This document shows, piece after piece, positions 45,812-53,571 of a stretch of DNA of 64,000 nucleotides. The DNA is from Devosia sp. Root413D1 (lineage in GTDB: Bacteria > Pseudomonadota > Alphaproteobacteria > Rhizobiales > Devosiaceae). The stretch spans positions 248,001-312,000 of the forward strand of contig NZ_LMEA01000008.1 in assembly GCF_001425235.1 (NCBI RefSeq), in the 5' to 3' direction. A program made the translations under genes and the position numbers. How positions within the stretch are numbered: the stretch's first letter is position 1; each line of letters opens with the position of its first letter. The notes under the pieces were generated by a model. That model ran no database searches. It worked only from the letters and a program-made list of their open reading frames with translations, and was not told where the DNA came from.

Positions 45812-46222
45812 GTGAGCGACTACCAACTGATTGAGCGGATCCCGACCATTGAGGAATATCGCGAGCTGCGCCGGCTGTCGGGGCTGAGCGGCAAATCCGA
45901 GGAGGCAGCGGCACGCGGCCTGCCCAACACCATCCATGCGGTGGTGATCGAACACGCCGGCCAGACCATCGGCATGGGCCGGGTGATCGGCGATGGCGGC
46001 ACGGCGTTTCAGGTGACCGACATCGCCGTGCTCGAAGCGCATCGCGGCAAGGGGCTGGGCAAGCAGATCGTCGCGGCTTTGGTCGATTGGCTCAAGGCCA
46101 ACGCGCCGCCGACCGCCTATGTCAGCCTAATCGCCGACGGCCCGGCCAAGGCGCTCTACGCCCAATACGGCTTCGCCGAAACGGCGCCAAAATCCGTCGG
46201 CATGTACCTGTGGGTGAAGTGA
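45812..46222 (+). CDS. GNAT-family N-acetyltransferase
   Basis: 136 residues from a GTG 3 bp after the VOC stop. Core GNAT motifs are VTDIAVLEAHRGKGLGKQIV and AKALYAQYGFAETAP. Compact single domain; substrate unknown. Probably cotranscribed with the VOC gene. Confidence 0.9.
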   Translation: MSDYQLIERIPTIEEYRELRRLSGLSGKSEEAAARGLPNTIHAVVIEHAGQTIGMGRVIGDGGTAFQVTDIAVLEAHRGKGLGKQIVAALVDWLKANAPPTAYVSLIADGPAKALYAQYGFAETAPKSVGMYLWVK

Positions 46223-46243
46223 AGCGGTCGCGGTCCTCGCACC

Positions 46244-46489
46244 TCAGCGGGCGGCGACATGCGGCTGCAGCCTGAGGCGCGGCTCCGCCCGGTCCGATTG
46301 GGTGAACGGATAGCTGTCGCGGATATGGGCGTTGAAATACCGCCCCTTCGATGGCGAGTGCCGGAGTGCGTCGTACTCGACCGCGGGGACTTCGAAATAG
46401 TCGTAACGGCGGCCCGAGGGGCGGAACCAGACCGAGAGCGTCTGGGTCTCCGGGTCGTAAGCCATGTCGGCGATCACGGTGGATGGCAT
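46244..46489 (-). CDS. KTSC domain protein
   Basis: 81 residues from the ATG at 46489, with GGAGGAATTCCAC upstream; a start 12 codons earlier lacks such a site. The domain runs through most of the protein: IADMAYDPETQTLSVWFRPS, YDYFEVPAVEYDALRHSPSK and FNAHIRDSYPF. KTSC domains occur in phage and bacterial proteins, sometimes fused to lysyl-tRNA synthetases, with unclear function. Its upstream neighbour on the same strand is a DUF2442 gene. Confidence 0.88.
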   Translation of the reverse strand: MPSTVIADMAYDPETQTLSVWFRPSGRRYDYFEVPAVEYDALRHSPSKGRYFNAHIRDSYPFTQSDRAEPRLRLQPHVAAR

Positions 46490-46552
46490 GTGGAATTCCT
46501 CCATGCCCCTCACAACGCGCCGCACGACCGTCCGTTGCCCAGTTGGCGGGGG

Positions 46553-46783
46553 CTATTCCAGCTCCGCCACCGAAATATCGACGTCGAGGTCGGGCCAGCG
46601 CAGGCCCGTGCCGCCCTCGGTGAAGCGCCAGTTGAGGCGGGCGGCGGGCGGACCGTCACGGAGGCGGGGATAGCGGGTGAGCGGAGCGATCAGCTCGCGC
46701 CCGTCCTCGAGTTTGACTTCAAGCGTGGCGGTGCCGAAGCGGACGTCGATGGCCCGGGAGCCGGTCTTGGTCGTCGTGCTCAT
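46553..46783 (-). CDS. DUF2442 domain protein
   Basis: 76 residues. The pattern VKLEDGRELIAPLTRYPRLR followed by ARLNWRF and GTGLRWPDLDVDISVAELE is the DUF2442 signature almost end to end. In many genomes such proteins pair with a small DUF4160 partner in toxin-antitoxin-like couples; no DUF4160 gene is present here and the neighbour is a KTSC protein. Cytosolic. Confidence 0.9.
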   Translation of the reverse strand: MSTTTKTGSRAIDVRFGTATLEVKLEDGRELIAPLTRYPRLRDGPPAARLNWRFTEGGTGLRWPDLDVDISVAELE

Positions 46784-47004
46784 TGGTCCTCCTCCTCAGA
46801 GCATCCAAGGCGCTGTCCGGCAGGATTGGAGCCTCCCGCCTTGAAAGCGCAACAGATCACGGCGAGCCTAGCTGTGTTCCGGCGAGTGGAGAAGGTGCGA
46901 ACTGCGGCTGTCCCGTCCATCGCCAGCGCCATGTCGGCGCCATTGTGATTCCATTCCGGTCCCTGTTCATCCCACATTCAGCCATCTTCCCGCATAACCC
47001 TCTG

Positions 47005-47295
47005 ATGAAACAGAAACTGACATTGGTGGCGGCCGGCGTATTGACGCTGGGGCTGGCGTTCGGTGTTGCCGCTCCCGCGGTGGCGCAGGAATGCCTGAGT
47101 AAGCGCGAGATCCAGCAGATGATCGACAATGGCGAGCTGGTGCAGCTGTCGCAGGCGATTGCGCAGTCGGGCGTCGACGGCAAGATCATCAGTTCGCAGG
47201 CGCGCGTCTGCATGGTTGGCGGCCAGTGGGAATGGCAGGTCAACGTGATGGACGAATATGGCGAAAGCAAACCTGTGAGCTTGCCGGCTCAGTGA
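47005..47295 (+). CDS. feuN: FeuN-like small periplasmic regulator
   Basis: 96 residues. A signal peptide (MKQKLTLVAAG... ending AVAQ) leaves a short mature protein with two cysteines (C30, C69) that could form a disulfide, and a C-terminal PepSY-like strand pattern (GKIISSQARVCMVGGQWEWQ). In Sinorhizobium meliloti the small periplasmic protein FeuN is encoded just upstream of feuP-feuQ and restrains the FeuQ kinase. Size, export signal and position match; sequence identity was not tested. Confidence 0.72.
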   Translation: MKQKLTLVAAGVLTLGLAFGVAAPAVAQECLSKREIQQMIDNGELVQLSQAIAQSGVDGKIISSQARVCMVGGQWEWQVNVMDEYGESKPVSLPAQ

Positions 47296-47390
47296 AGCCT
47301 CACATAAAATCAACGTCGGACACTTCTCGCGCGTAGGGCCGGCCGTTGCCGGGCGCGGGAGTTGTCGTGGCGGCAATAGGGGACTTTTCG

Positions 47391-48050
47391 ATGCGCATTC
47401 TCGTCGTGGAAGACGACACTAATCTCAACCGGCAGCTGAAGGATGCGCTGACGGAAGGCGGCTACGTTGTCGACGTGGCGTTCGACGGCGAGGAAGGCCA
47501 TTTCCTCGGCGACACCGAACCCTACGACGCCGTAGTGCTCGATATCGGCCTGCCGCAGATGGATGGCCTTTCGGTGCTCGAGGAATGGCGCCGTGCCGGC
47601 AAGAAGATGCCGGTGCTGCTGCTGACCGCGCGTGACCGCTGGAGCGACAAGGTGCAGGGCATCGACGCCGGCGCCGACGATTACGTCGCCAAGCCCTTCC
47701 ACATGGAAGAAGTGCTGGCCCGCGTTCGCGCGCTGGTGCGCCGGGCCGCCGGGCAGGCCTCCAACGAGATCAGCGCCGGCTCGGTGCGGCTCGACGTCAA
47801 GGCCGGCAAGGTGACGGTGGACGGGCACTCGGTGAAGCTGACCAGCCACGAGTTGCGGCTCCTCAGTTACCTGATGCACCACAAGGGCAAGGTGATCTCG
47901 CGCACTGAGCTGACCGAGCACCTCTATGACCAGGATTTCGATCGCGATTCCAACACCATCGAGGTGTTCGTCGGGCGGCTGCGCAAGAAATTGCCGGACG
48001 ATTGCATCCAGACGGTGCGCGGGCTGGGCTACCAGATCGCCGAGGACTGA
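47391..48050 (+). CDS. feuP: OmpR/PhoP-type response regulator (FeuP-like)
   Basis: 219 residues from the ATG at 47391 (MRILVVEDDTNLNRQL). Receiver domain with D51 as phospho-acceptor (VVLDIGLPQMDGL) and K in DDYVAKPFHMEE; winged-helix output with TSHELRLLSYLMHHKGKVIS and NTIEVFVGRLRKKL. Among rhizobia the FeuP protein controls cyclic beta-glucan export and envelope homeostasis. Placement with a FeuN-like gene before and a FeuQ-like kinase after, upstream of ccmIEFH and degP, supports the assignment. Confidence 0.87.
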   Translation: MRILVVEDDTNLNRQLKDALTEGGYVVDVAFDGEEGHFLGDTEPYDAVVLDIGLPQMDGLSVLEEWRRAGKKMPVLLLTARDRWSDKVQGIDAGADDYVAKPFHMEEVLARVRALVRRAAGQASNEISAGSVRLDVKAGKVTVDGHSVKLTSHELRLLSYLMHHKGKVISRTELTEHLYDQDFDRDSNTIEVFVGRLRKKLPDDCIQTVRGLGYQIAED

Positions 48051-48094
48051 CACCATTCGTAGCGGGAGAGCACCGGCGGACTATCGGCCCGAGT

Positions 48095-48119
48095 GCCTTC
48101 TCCCGTTGTGGAAGAAGGC
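48095..48119. repeat. Small palindrome between feuP and feuQ
   Basis: GCCTTCT and AGAAGGC are separated by 11 bp in the 92-bp gap. The sequence resembles the outer end of the long palindrome at 7535-7693 and may be a remnant. It could affect the relative levels of regulator and kinase mRNA. Confidence 0.5.
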
Positions 48120-48142
48120 GCGACTGAAAGCTCGGGGGCAGG

Positions 48143-49564
48143 GTGGTGACTGACGCGCCGGGGCAGCCCGTATCGCAGCGCAAGGGGTCGATTGCCGCCT
48201 CGCTGTTCCTGTTGTCGGCCGGCTGGCTGATCGTAGCCTTGGTGGCGACGGCGTTCCTGCTCACCGAGCTCTATTCGCGGGCGCTCGACAACAGCCTGGT
48301 CGAGACGCTGGAGTTCCACGTCGAGACGCTGACCGACCTCAGCCTCCTCTCCGACACGCCGAAATCGGACCAGATCAAGGTCGCCGATCCGCGCTTCGAC
48401 CGCACCGGCTCCGGCTGGTACTGGGCGATCCGCGACGAGACGGGCGAACTGCTCAACTTCTCCAACTCCTATGTCGGCATGGTGCTGGGGCCGCTGCCGG
48501 GGCCGTTCGACGCGACCAACTCGAAGTCGGCGGTGCTGACCGACCCGTTCAACATCAAGATCCGGGTGATCGAGCGGGCCGTGACGGTGAACGGCATGCC
48601 GCTCCACATCATGGTCACCGGCTCGCTCGACGAAATCCTGTCGCTGGTCGACGAATTCCGCGGCCAGACGCTGATCGTGCTCGGCGCGGTGGCGATCATG
48701 CTGGCGGTGATGTCGACCATCGTGGCGCGGCTGGCGCTGCGGCCGATCGGGCGACTGCGGCGCGAGGTGGAGCAGGTGCGCGAGGGCGATGCGGCCTCGC
48801 TCACCGGCGCCTACCCGGCCGAACTGGCGCCGCTCTCCGAAGAAATCAACGAACTGCTGCGCTCCAACGCGCAGATCGTCGAGCGGGCCCGCAACCAGGT
48901 GGGCAACCTGGCGCATGGGCTGAAGACGCCGATCGCCGTGCTGCGCAACGAGGCCAACGCCGACAAGAAGAACGGCCTCGCCAAGGTGGTGGCTACCGAA
49001 ACCGAGAAAATGAGCCAGTTGGTCAGCACGTATCTCGATCGGGCCCGGCTGGCGGCGCGCTCGACCGTGGTGGGGAAGAAAGCCGACGCAACGCATGTCA
49101 TGCTGCGGCTGACCCGGGTGATGCAGAAACTCAACCCGCAGGTGACCATCGCCATGGTGCGCCCCGACGCCTCGCTGCCCTGGTTCCGCGGCGACGAGGG
49201 CGATCTCGAGGAGATGGCCGGCAACCTGCTCGACAATGCCTGCAAATGGGCAAAGTCCTCGATCGGCGTCACCGTGGTGGCCGAGCGCAGCGGCGGCGCT
49301 GCGAACCTCCTGATCAAGATCGACGACGACGGACCGGGGCTGACCGAGGAGGAAGCGACCAAAGTGTTGCGCCGCGGTGTCAGGCTGGACGAGAAGACCC
49401 CCGGCTCGGGGCTGGGCTTGGATATCGTCAAGGAACTGGTTGACGTCTACGGCGGCTCCCTGCAATTGAAGCGCTCAGTGCTGGGGGGCCTCCTGGCAGA
49501 ATTGCGGCTTCCGGCCGCAAAGGTTGCGGGTTTCCGCACTTTTGCCTCAATACGTAAGGAATAA
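48143..49564 (+). CDS. feuQ: PhoQ-type sensor histidine kinase (FeuQ-like)
   Basis: 473 residues from a GTG at 48143 (GTG 48146 also possible). Transmembrane helices at about 18-41 and 175-195 enclose a periplasmic sensor of about 130 residues. A HAMP-like segment follows; H258 is the phospho-acceptor in GNLAHGLKTPIAVLRNEA, the form seen in PhoQ/FeuQ kinases. ATPase domain: GNLLDNACKWAK, DDDGPGL and GSGLGLDIVKEL. It probably phosphorylates the FeuP-like regulator and is restrained by the FeuN-like protein in the periplasm. Confidence 0.87.
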   Translation: MVTDAPGQPVSQRKGSIAASLFLLSAGWLIVALVATAFLLTELYSRALDNSLVETLEFHVETLTDLSLLSDTPKSDQIKVADPRFDRTGSGWYWAIRDETGELLNFSNSYVGMVLGPLPGPFDATNSKSAVLTDPFNIKIRVIERAVTVNGMPLHIMVTGSLDEILSLVDEFRGQTLIVLGAVAIMLAVMSTIVARLALRPIGRLRREVEQVREGDAASLTGAYPAELAPLSEEINELLRSNAQIVERARNQVGNLAHGLKTPIAVLRNEANADKKNGLAKVVATETEKMSQLVSTYLDRARLAARSTVVGKKADATHVMLRLTRVMQKLNPQVTIAMVRPDASLPWFRGDEGDLEEMAGNLLDNACKWAKSSIGVTVVAERSGGAANLLIKIDDDGPGLTEEEATKVLRRGVRLDEKTPGSGLGLDIVKELVDVYGGSLQLKRSVLGGLLAELRLPAAKVAGFRTFASIRKE

Positions 49565-49591
49565 GGGCCCCGGCCACCCCTCGAGACCGAC

Positions 49592-50080
49592 ATGCAGCAG
49601 ATCGTCCGCGCCGTTCCCCTCTTCGCCATGCTCCTGCTTGCCGGTTGCAGCATGGGCCCCTCGACGTCCGACGTCGCCCTGGGGCCGACGCTGCCGCAGC
49701 CGAACTCGACGCTGGGGACGCAGCCAACGATTACGCCGGCTTCGCTGCCGGCGCCGGGCGCGATTCAGTCTGCCAACACCACGATGAACGACGTGAGCGC
49801 TTTCCTCGACCCCTCGGTGCTTGGCCAGCTCTCGGCCAAGGACAAGTCGGAAGCCGCGAGCGCCCAGTTCAACGCCCTGACCTTTGGTCGCCCCGGCGCG
49901 CCGCGCGCCTGGACCGGCGACAAGGGCACATCCGGTAACGTGACCGTCGGGCCCTATGTCCGTGTCAACAACATCGACTGCCGCGATTTCACCCACACCG
50001 TGACCATCGGTGGCGCGCCGCACGCTCGCAAGGGCACGGCCTGCCGCGAGGTCGACGGCACCTGGAGCGTCGCCGGCTGA
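49592..50080 (+). CDS. Surface-antigen-type lipoprotein
   Basis: 162 residues. Lipobox LLAGC (15-19) marks a lipoprotein. The mature part has a Pro/Thr-rich linker, then a C-terminal domain (VGPYVRVNNIDCRDFTHTVT with GTACREVDGTWSV) like the rickettsial 17-kDa antigen family (RT0821/Lpp0805), whose members are outer-membrane lipoproteins of unknown role. Two cysteines in that domain may pair. It follows feuQ by 27 bp and may belong to its transcript. Confidence 0.85.
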   Translation: MQQIVRAVPLFAMLLLAGCSMGPSTSDVALGPTLPQPNSTLGTQPTITPASLPAPGAIQSANTTMNDVSAFLDPSVLGQLSAKDKSEAASAQFNALTFGRPGAPRAWTGDKGTSGNVTVGPYVRVNNIDCRDFTHTVTIGGAPHARKGTACREVDGTWSVAG

Positions 50081-50213
50081 GGTCGGCGCGGTCGCTGCAT
50101 GCATCGTCGCCTGACAGCGATGTGATCGGCAGCGGGCTTTCGGATAGTCTTTTGTTTACCGTCGCGCGCTAGGTTCGAGGACTATCCTCGGACCCTGATG
50201 CCCGCCGGTTTTC

Positions 50214-51407
50214 ATGCCCAATACTGCCACTCGTCTTTCATCGTCTGAGACTGCTCGGTCGCAGCGGGCCGTGCGGCCGTTCTTCGGGCTGATCGATGCG
50301 GTGATCGTTCCCGGTACGGCCGGTTTCGATTTCGACGGCGGCATCGCCGAAGCGCATGCGCAGGGCATCTGGACCTGGATGGTGCGCGATGTGGCGCCCG
50401 ACCTGATCGACCCCAATGCGGCCGATGATGACCAGGCGGCGCGCCAGGCGCTCGATCTCCTCGTGCCCGAACTGCTACAACGCGCCCGCGCCGCCATCTC
50501 GGCGGTCGGCACCCCTGACGCGGAGCGCCGGATCCAGCTGCAGATGGGCGGCGATGACGCCTTTCGCCGCGTCGGCGTGGTGCTCAATGCGCTGAAATGC
50601 CGAAGCCTGCTCGACAAGGCCCAGGCCTTCGGCCGGGCCGCCAACGGCATGACCGACGAGACGGCGCTGGGCGTGGCGCTGCAGTCGATGCCGCTCAACG
50701 ATCATGCCGTCTCGGCGCTGCTGTTCCAGGCGGCAATGGGGCAGGTGAGCCACCCCGGCCGGATGATGGCGGCGGCGATTCGGCTGGCCGGCTCCGCCAC
50801 CGAGGCATCGATGCAGCGCGCCGGCTTCGCGCCGCTGATCGAGGCGATGCTGTCGCATGCGCAGGCCCAGATCCCGGCGCTCTACCAGCACGGCGCCTTT
50901 GCCGATATCGATCTGACCTGCCGCGCCATCGACCGGTTCCATCGCTTGATGCGGGCTGTGACCGGCTATGTCGAACTCGGTCGGCTGACCCGCTGGTCGA
51001 CGGCGGTCGCCGCATTGACCAAAACCGTGTCGGAGCTGGTCGAACCAAAGCTGCGCGACGTATCGCCGAACGTAAACCTGGCGCTGCGCCGCCATTCCGG
51101 CCAGGACCGGCTCGATGGCGACCAGGTGCTGGCGGCGCTCAATGGCTGCTACGTGCTGGCGACGATCCGCGATTGCCGCGACTCGCTGGCACTCAACGCC
51201 ATGTTCGACCAGACCTGGACCCAGGTGGGTCAGGCGCTGGAAATGCACGTGCAGCGCAACCTCGAGCTGTTTCGGCAGAACCCGGGCGACCGGGTGATCG
51301 GCGCCCGGCTCGATGCAGCCATCAAGATGGCCGAACTGCGCTTCAACCCCGATTATGCCGACGTACTGCGCCGGGCGCGGGAAACGGCTGAGAAGCGGGC
51401 GAGCTAG
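50214..51407 (+). CDS. Unrecognised conserved-type cytosolic protein
   Basis: 397 residues. No signal peptide or membrane segment. It appears helical, with segments such as FFGLIDAVIVPGTAGFDFDG, GDDAFRRVGVVLNALKCRSL, HAVSALLFQAAMGQVSHPGR and a C-terminal NPDYADVLRRARETAEKRAS. I recognise no domain or catalytic motif. Codon and base usage match the neighbours and the frame is intact, so it is a real gene. It precedes an 80-bp palindromic element and converges on the sarcosine-oxidase-like pair. Confidence 0.75.
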   Translation: MPNTATRLSSSETARSQRAVRPFFGLIDAVIVPGTAGFDFDGGIAEAHAQGIWTWMVRDVAPDLIDPNAADDDQAARQALDLLVPELLQRARAAISAVGTPDAERRIQLQMGGDDAFRRVGVVLNALKCRSLLDKAQAFGRAANGMTDETALGVALQSMPLNDHAVSALLFQAAMGQVSHPGRMMAAAIRLAGSATEASMQRAGFAPLIEAMLSHAQAQIPALYQHGAFADIDLTCRAIDRFHRLMRAVTGYVELGRLTRWSTAVAALTKTVSELVEPKLRDVSPNVNLALRRHSGQDRLDGDQVLAALNGCYVLATIRDCRDSLALNAMFDQTWTQVGQALEMHVQRNLELFRQNPGDRVIGARLDAAIKMAELRFNPDYADVLRRARETAEKRAS

Positions 51408-51454
51408 CAACCTCGCCACAAACGGCCATCCTGCGGACTCTCAACACCCTCGAT

Positions 51455-51534
51455 GTCATCCCAGCGAAAGCTGGGACCCATTTCACAGCCCGCGCCGGGG
51501 GAGAGTTGGGTCCCAGCTTTCGCTGGGATGACAC
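51455..51534. repeat. 80-bp palindromic element, copy 2
   Basis: 51455-51481 and 51508-51534 are perfect 27-bp inverted repeats identical to those of copy 1 at 27312. The 26-nt loop differs (tttcacagcccgcgccgggg and onward). It lies in the convergent gap between the 397-residue gene and the oxidoreductase gene. Confidence 0.9.
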
Positions 51535-51561
51535 CGGTGGTGTGGAGGGCTTAGTGGCCTC

Positions 51562-53571
51562 TTATCCTGCCTTCGCCTTCAGCCTCTCGGTGAGCCTTGC
51601 CGCCACCGCCGTCCCCGCATCCCGCACATAGAGTTCCGCACCCACCGCCTCCGGGACCTTGCCCATCAGCACGATCCCGCCATTGGCGCCCGGGCGGTGC
51701 GGGGCGTAGGTGACGCCGATGGCTTTGAGCGGGTCGCGTTGCTCGGAATTCTCGAAGACGAGGCACCCGGGCTCGAACGAGCGGGCGTCGGCGGCGGTCA
51801 GCGTCCAGATCTGTGGCTTGTCGCCGAACCGCCCGGCGAGATAGGCGGGTGGCGTCGGCACCTCATCCTCCGGCACGGGCCGAGCCGGGACGCGCCAGCC
51901 GGTGTCGCTGATTTCGCCCGACAGCGCGCAGCGTTCGGCGGCGACCGAGCCGGCATCGCGCGCCGCCATGGCGCCGATATCGACTGCGGCGGCGATATCG
52001 CCCAGTCCGAGTTGCACTGCGCGGGTGGCGAGGCCGGAAACGCCATGCTTGCTGGCCGCTGCGGCGCGGCGAGTGATCAGCGATTGGCCACGATCGAGAT
52101 AGGTGGCGCCGCGGGCGGAGGGGCGGAACGGCGCCACCGGATTGCGGGCGTCCGGGGTTTCAAAGGCTTCCTCGATGACATCGTCGACCACCGGCGGTGC
52201 GGCTTTGCCGAGAAAGCCGAGGACGGCCGCCTTGCCGCTGCTGAGCGCCGCCGCGGTAGTATGAAGGCCTGCCGCCGAGCCGGCCAGCGCCACGGCGGGC
52301 AGGGCGCCGCGCGGGCCAAGCCAGCCATTTGCCGCATCCCAGGCGGCAGCCCCACCGGCACGAAGCCACAGCAGGATTTCGGGCTGCCAGGCGCCGGCGG
52401 CCACCAGTTGGTCGGTTTCGATGGCGCTCGAATCCTGGGCGATCTCGTCGATGGCGACGGCGAACCCGACCTTGAGGCCCGGCTTGTTGCGTTCCAGTGG
52501 TTCGGCATGGCTGGGGGCGAGCGCCGAGGCGAGCGTGATGCCGGTCGCCTTGGCGAAATCGACGAAGCGCGAGGTGGTGCTGAGCCGGCTGTCGACGATG
52601 CGCTGGACTTCGACGCCGGCATCGGCTGCGTGCAGCGCCAGCCGATAAGCGAAGCTGTTGGGGGTGGTGAACAGCGCGCGGCGGCCGGGCCAGACCCCGA
52701 ACCGTTCGGCGCGCTGGAACGCGGTCAGCGCCCCGACGATGCCGGGCGTGCGGTTGCCCGGAAACAGCGGCAGCCGCTCGAGCGCGCCGGTGGCGAGGAT
52801 GACGTACTTGGCAGCAACGACCACAATGCGGGACACCGGGCGGCCCGCCTCGACCACCACGTGGTGCACTTTCAACTGCGTGCCGGTGATGGCGAAGGCT
52901 TCGGCACGGAGCAGCGGCGTGACCTGGCCCTTGCCATCGAGGCTGGCAACCAGCCGTTCGATCGTGGTGTCGGGCGAGGCCTCGGCATCGACGGCGCCGA
53001 AATAGCGGATGGTGCCGCCGAGACTTTGGGTGCGCTCGATCAGCACGGCGCGCTTGCCGGCAGCCGTAGCGGCGGCCGCAGCGCTGAGACCCGCGACGCC
53101 GCCACCGACGATGGCAAAATCGGTCTCGATGGTTTCGTCGACCGCGCCATTGTGCCAAGGCTGACTGGCCAGCGGCGTGTCGCCGAAGCGGTGGTTCAGG
53201 GTGCGCGCCGGGCCGAGCAGTTTGTGGCGCAGCGCTCCGAGCAGGCCGCCCGAGGCAATCGGATCGCGGCGCGTGCCGATGGTGACGAGGTTGAGCCCGT
53301 TCAGCGCCGGGGTGCGCTCCATCGGCAGCGCGCCGCCCTTGCCGGAGCTGACCAGCGGCGCAAAGCTTTCGTCGAGCGCCAGCGCTTCGTCGCCATGGCG
53401 ACCGGCAATCTGGATGCCGTTGGCCAGTGCGGCAGAGAGCACGGTGTCGCCGGCAAAGCCGTGGATCGTCCGGCCATTGAGGCGAAACTGCAGCGGTGCC
53501 TTGCGATCGAGCTCGGCGCCGCCCAGGCCGTGCGGCGCATCGCCGGGGAGACGGTTGCCATGCTCGCTCAC
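51562..53571 (-). CDS. Sarcosine-oxidase-alpha-like FAD/NAD(P) oxidoreductase
   Basis: 669 residues. Order: an N-terminal ferredoxin-like fold (LQFRLNGRTIHGFAGDTVLSA) with no cysteines, as in sarcosine oxidase alpha; a long FAD/NAD domain with DFAIVGGGVAGLSAAAAATA (GGGVAG, 156-161), GGTIRYFGAVDAEASPDTTI and YVILATGALERLPLFPGNRT; and a short C-terminal region (LKAIGVTYAPHRPGANGGIV) resembling only the last barrel of the GcvT-like domain. Known SoxA proteins are near 1000 residues, so most of the folate-binding domain is missing. The flavin site looks functional. It overlaps the preceding beta-like gene by four bases (ATGA), implying a complex. Confidence 0.82.
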   Translation of the reverse strand: MSEHGNRLPGDAPHGLGGAELDRKAPLQFRLNGRTIHGFAGDTVLSAALANGIQIAGRHGDEALALDESFAPLVSSGKGGALPMERTPALNGLNLVTIGTRRDPIASGGLLGALRHKLLGPARTLNHRFGDTPLASQPWHNGAVDETIETDFAIVGGGVAGLSAAAAATAAGKRAVLIERTQSLGGTIRYFGAVDAEASPDTTIERLVASLDGKGQVTPLLRAEAFAITGTQLKVHHVVVEAGRPVSRIVVVAAKYVILATGALERLPLFPGNRTPGIVGALTAFQRAERFGVWPGRRALFTTPNSFAYRLALHAADAGVEVQRIVDSRLSTTSRFVDFAKATGITLASALAPSHAEPLERNKPGLKVGFAVAIDEIAQDSSAIETDQLVAAGAWQPEILLWLRAGGAAAWDAANGWLGPRGALPAVALAGSAAGLHTTAAALSSGKAAVLGFLGKAAPPVVDDVIEEAFETPDARNPVAPFRPSARGATYLDRGQSLITRRAAAASKHGVSGLATRAVQLGLGDIAAAVDIGAMAARDAGSVAAERCALSGEISDTGWRVPARPVPEDEVPTPPAYLAGRFGDKPQIWTLTAADARSFEPGCLVFENSEQRDPLKAIGVTYAPHRPGANGGIVLMGKVPEAVGAELYVRDAGTAVAARLTERLKAKAG

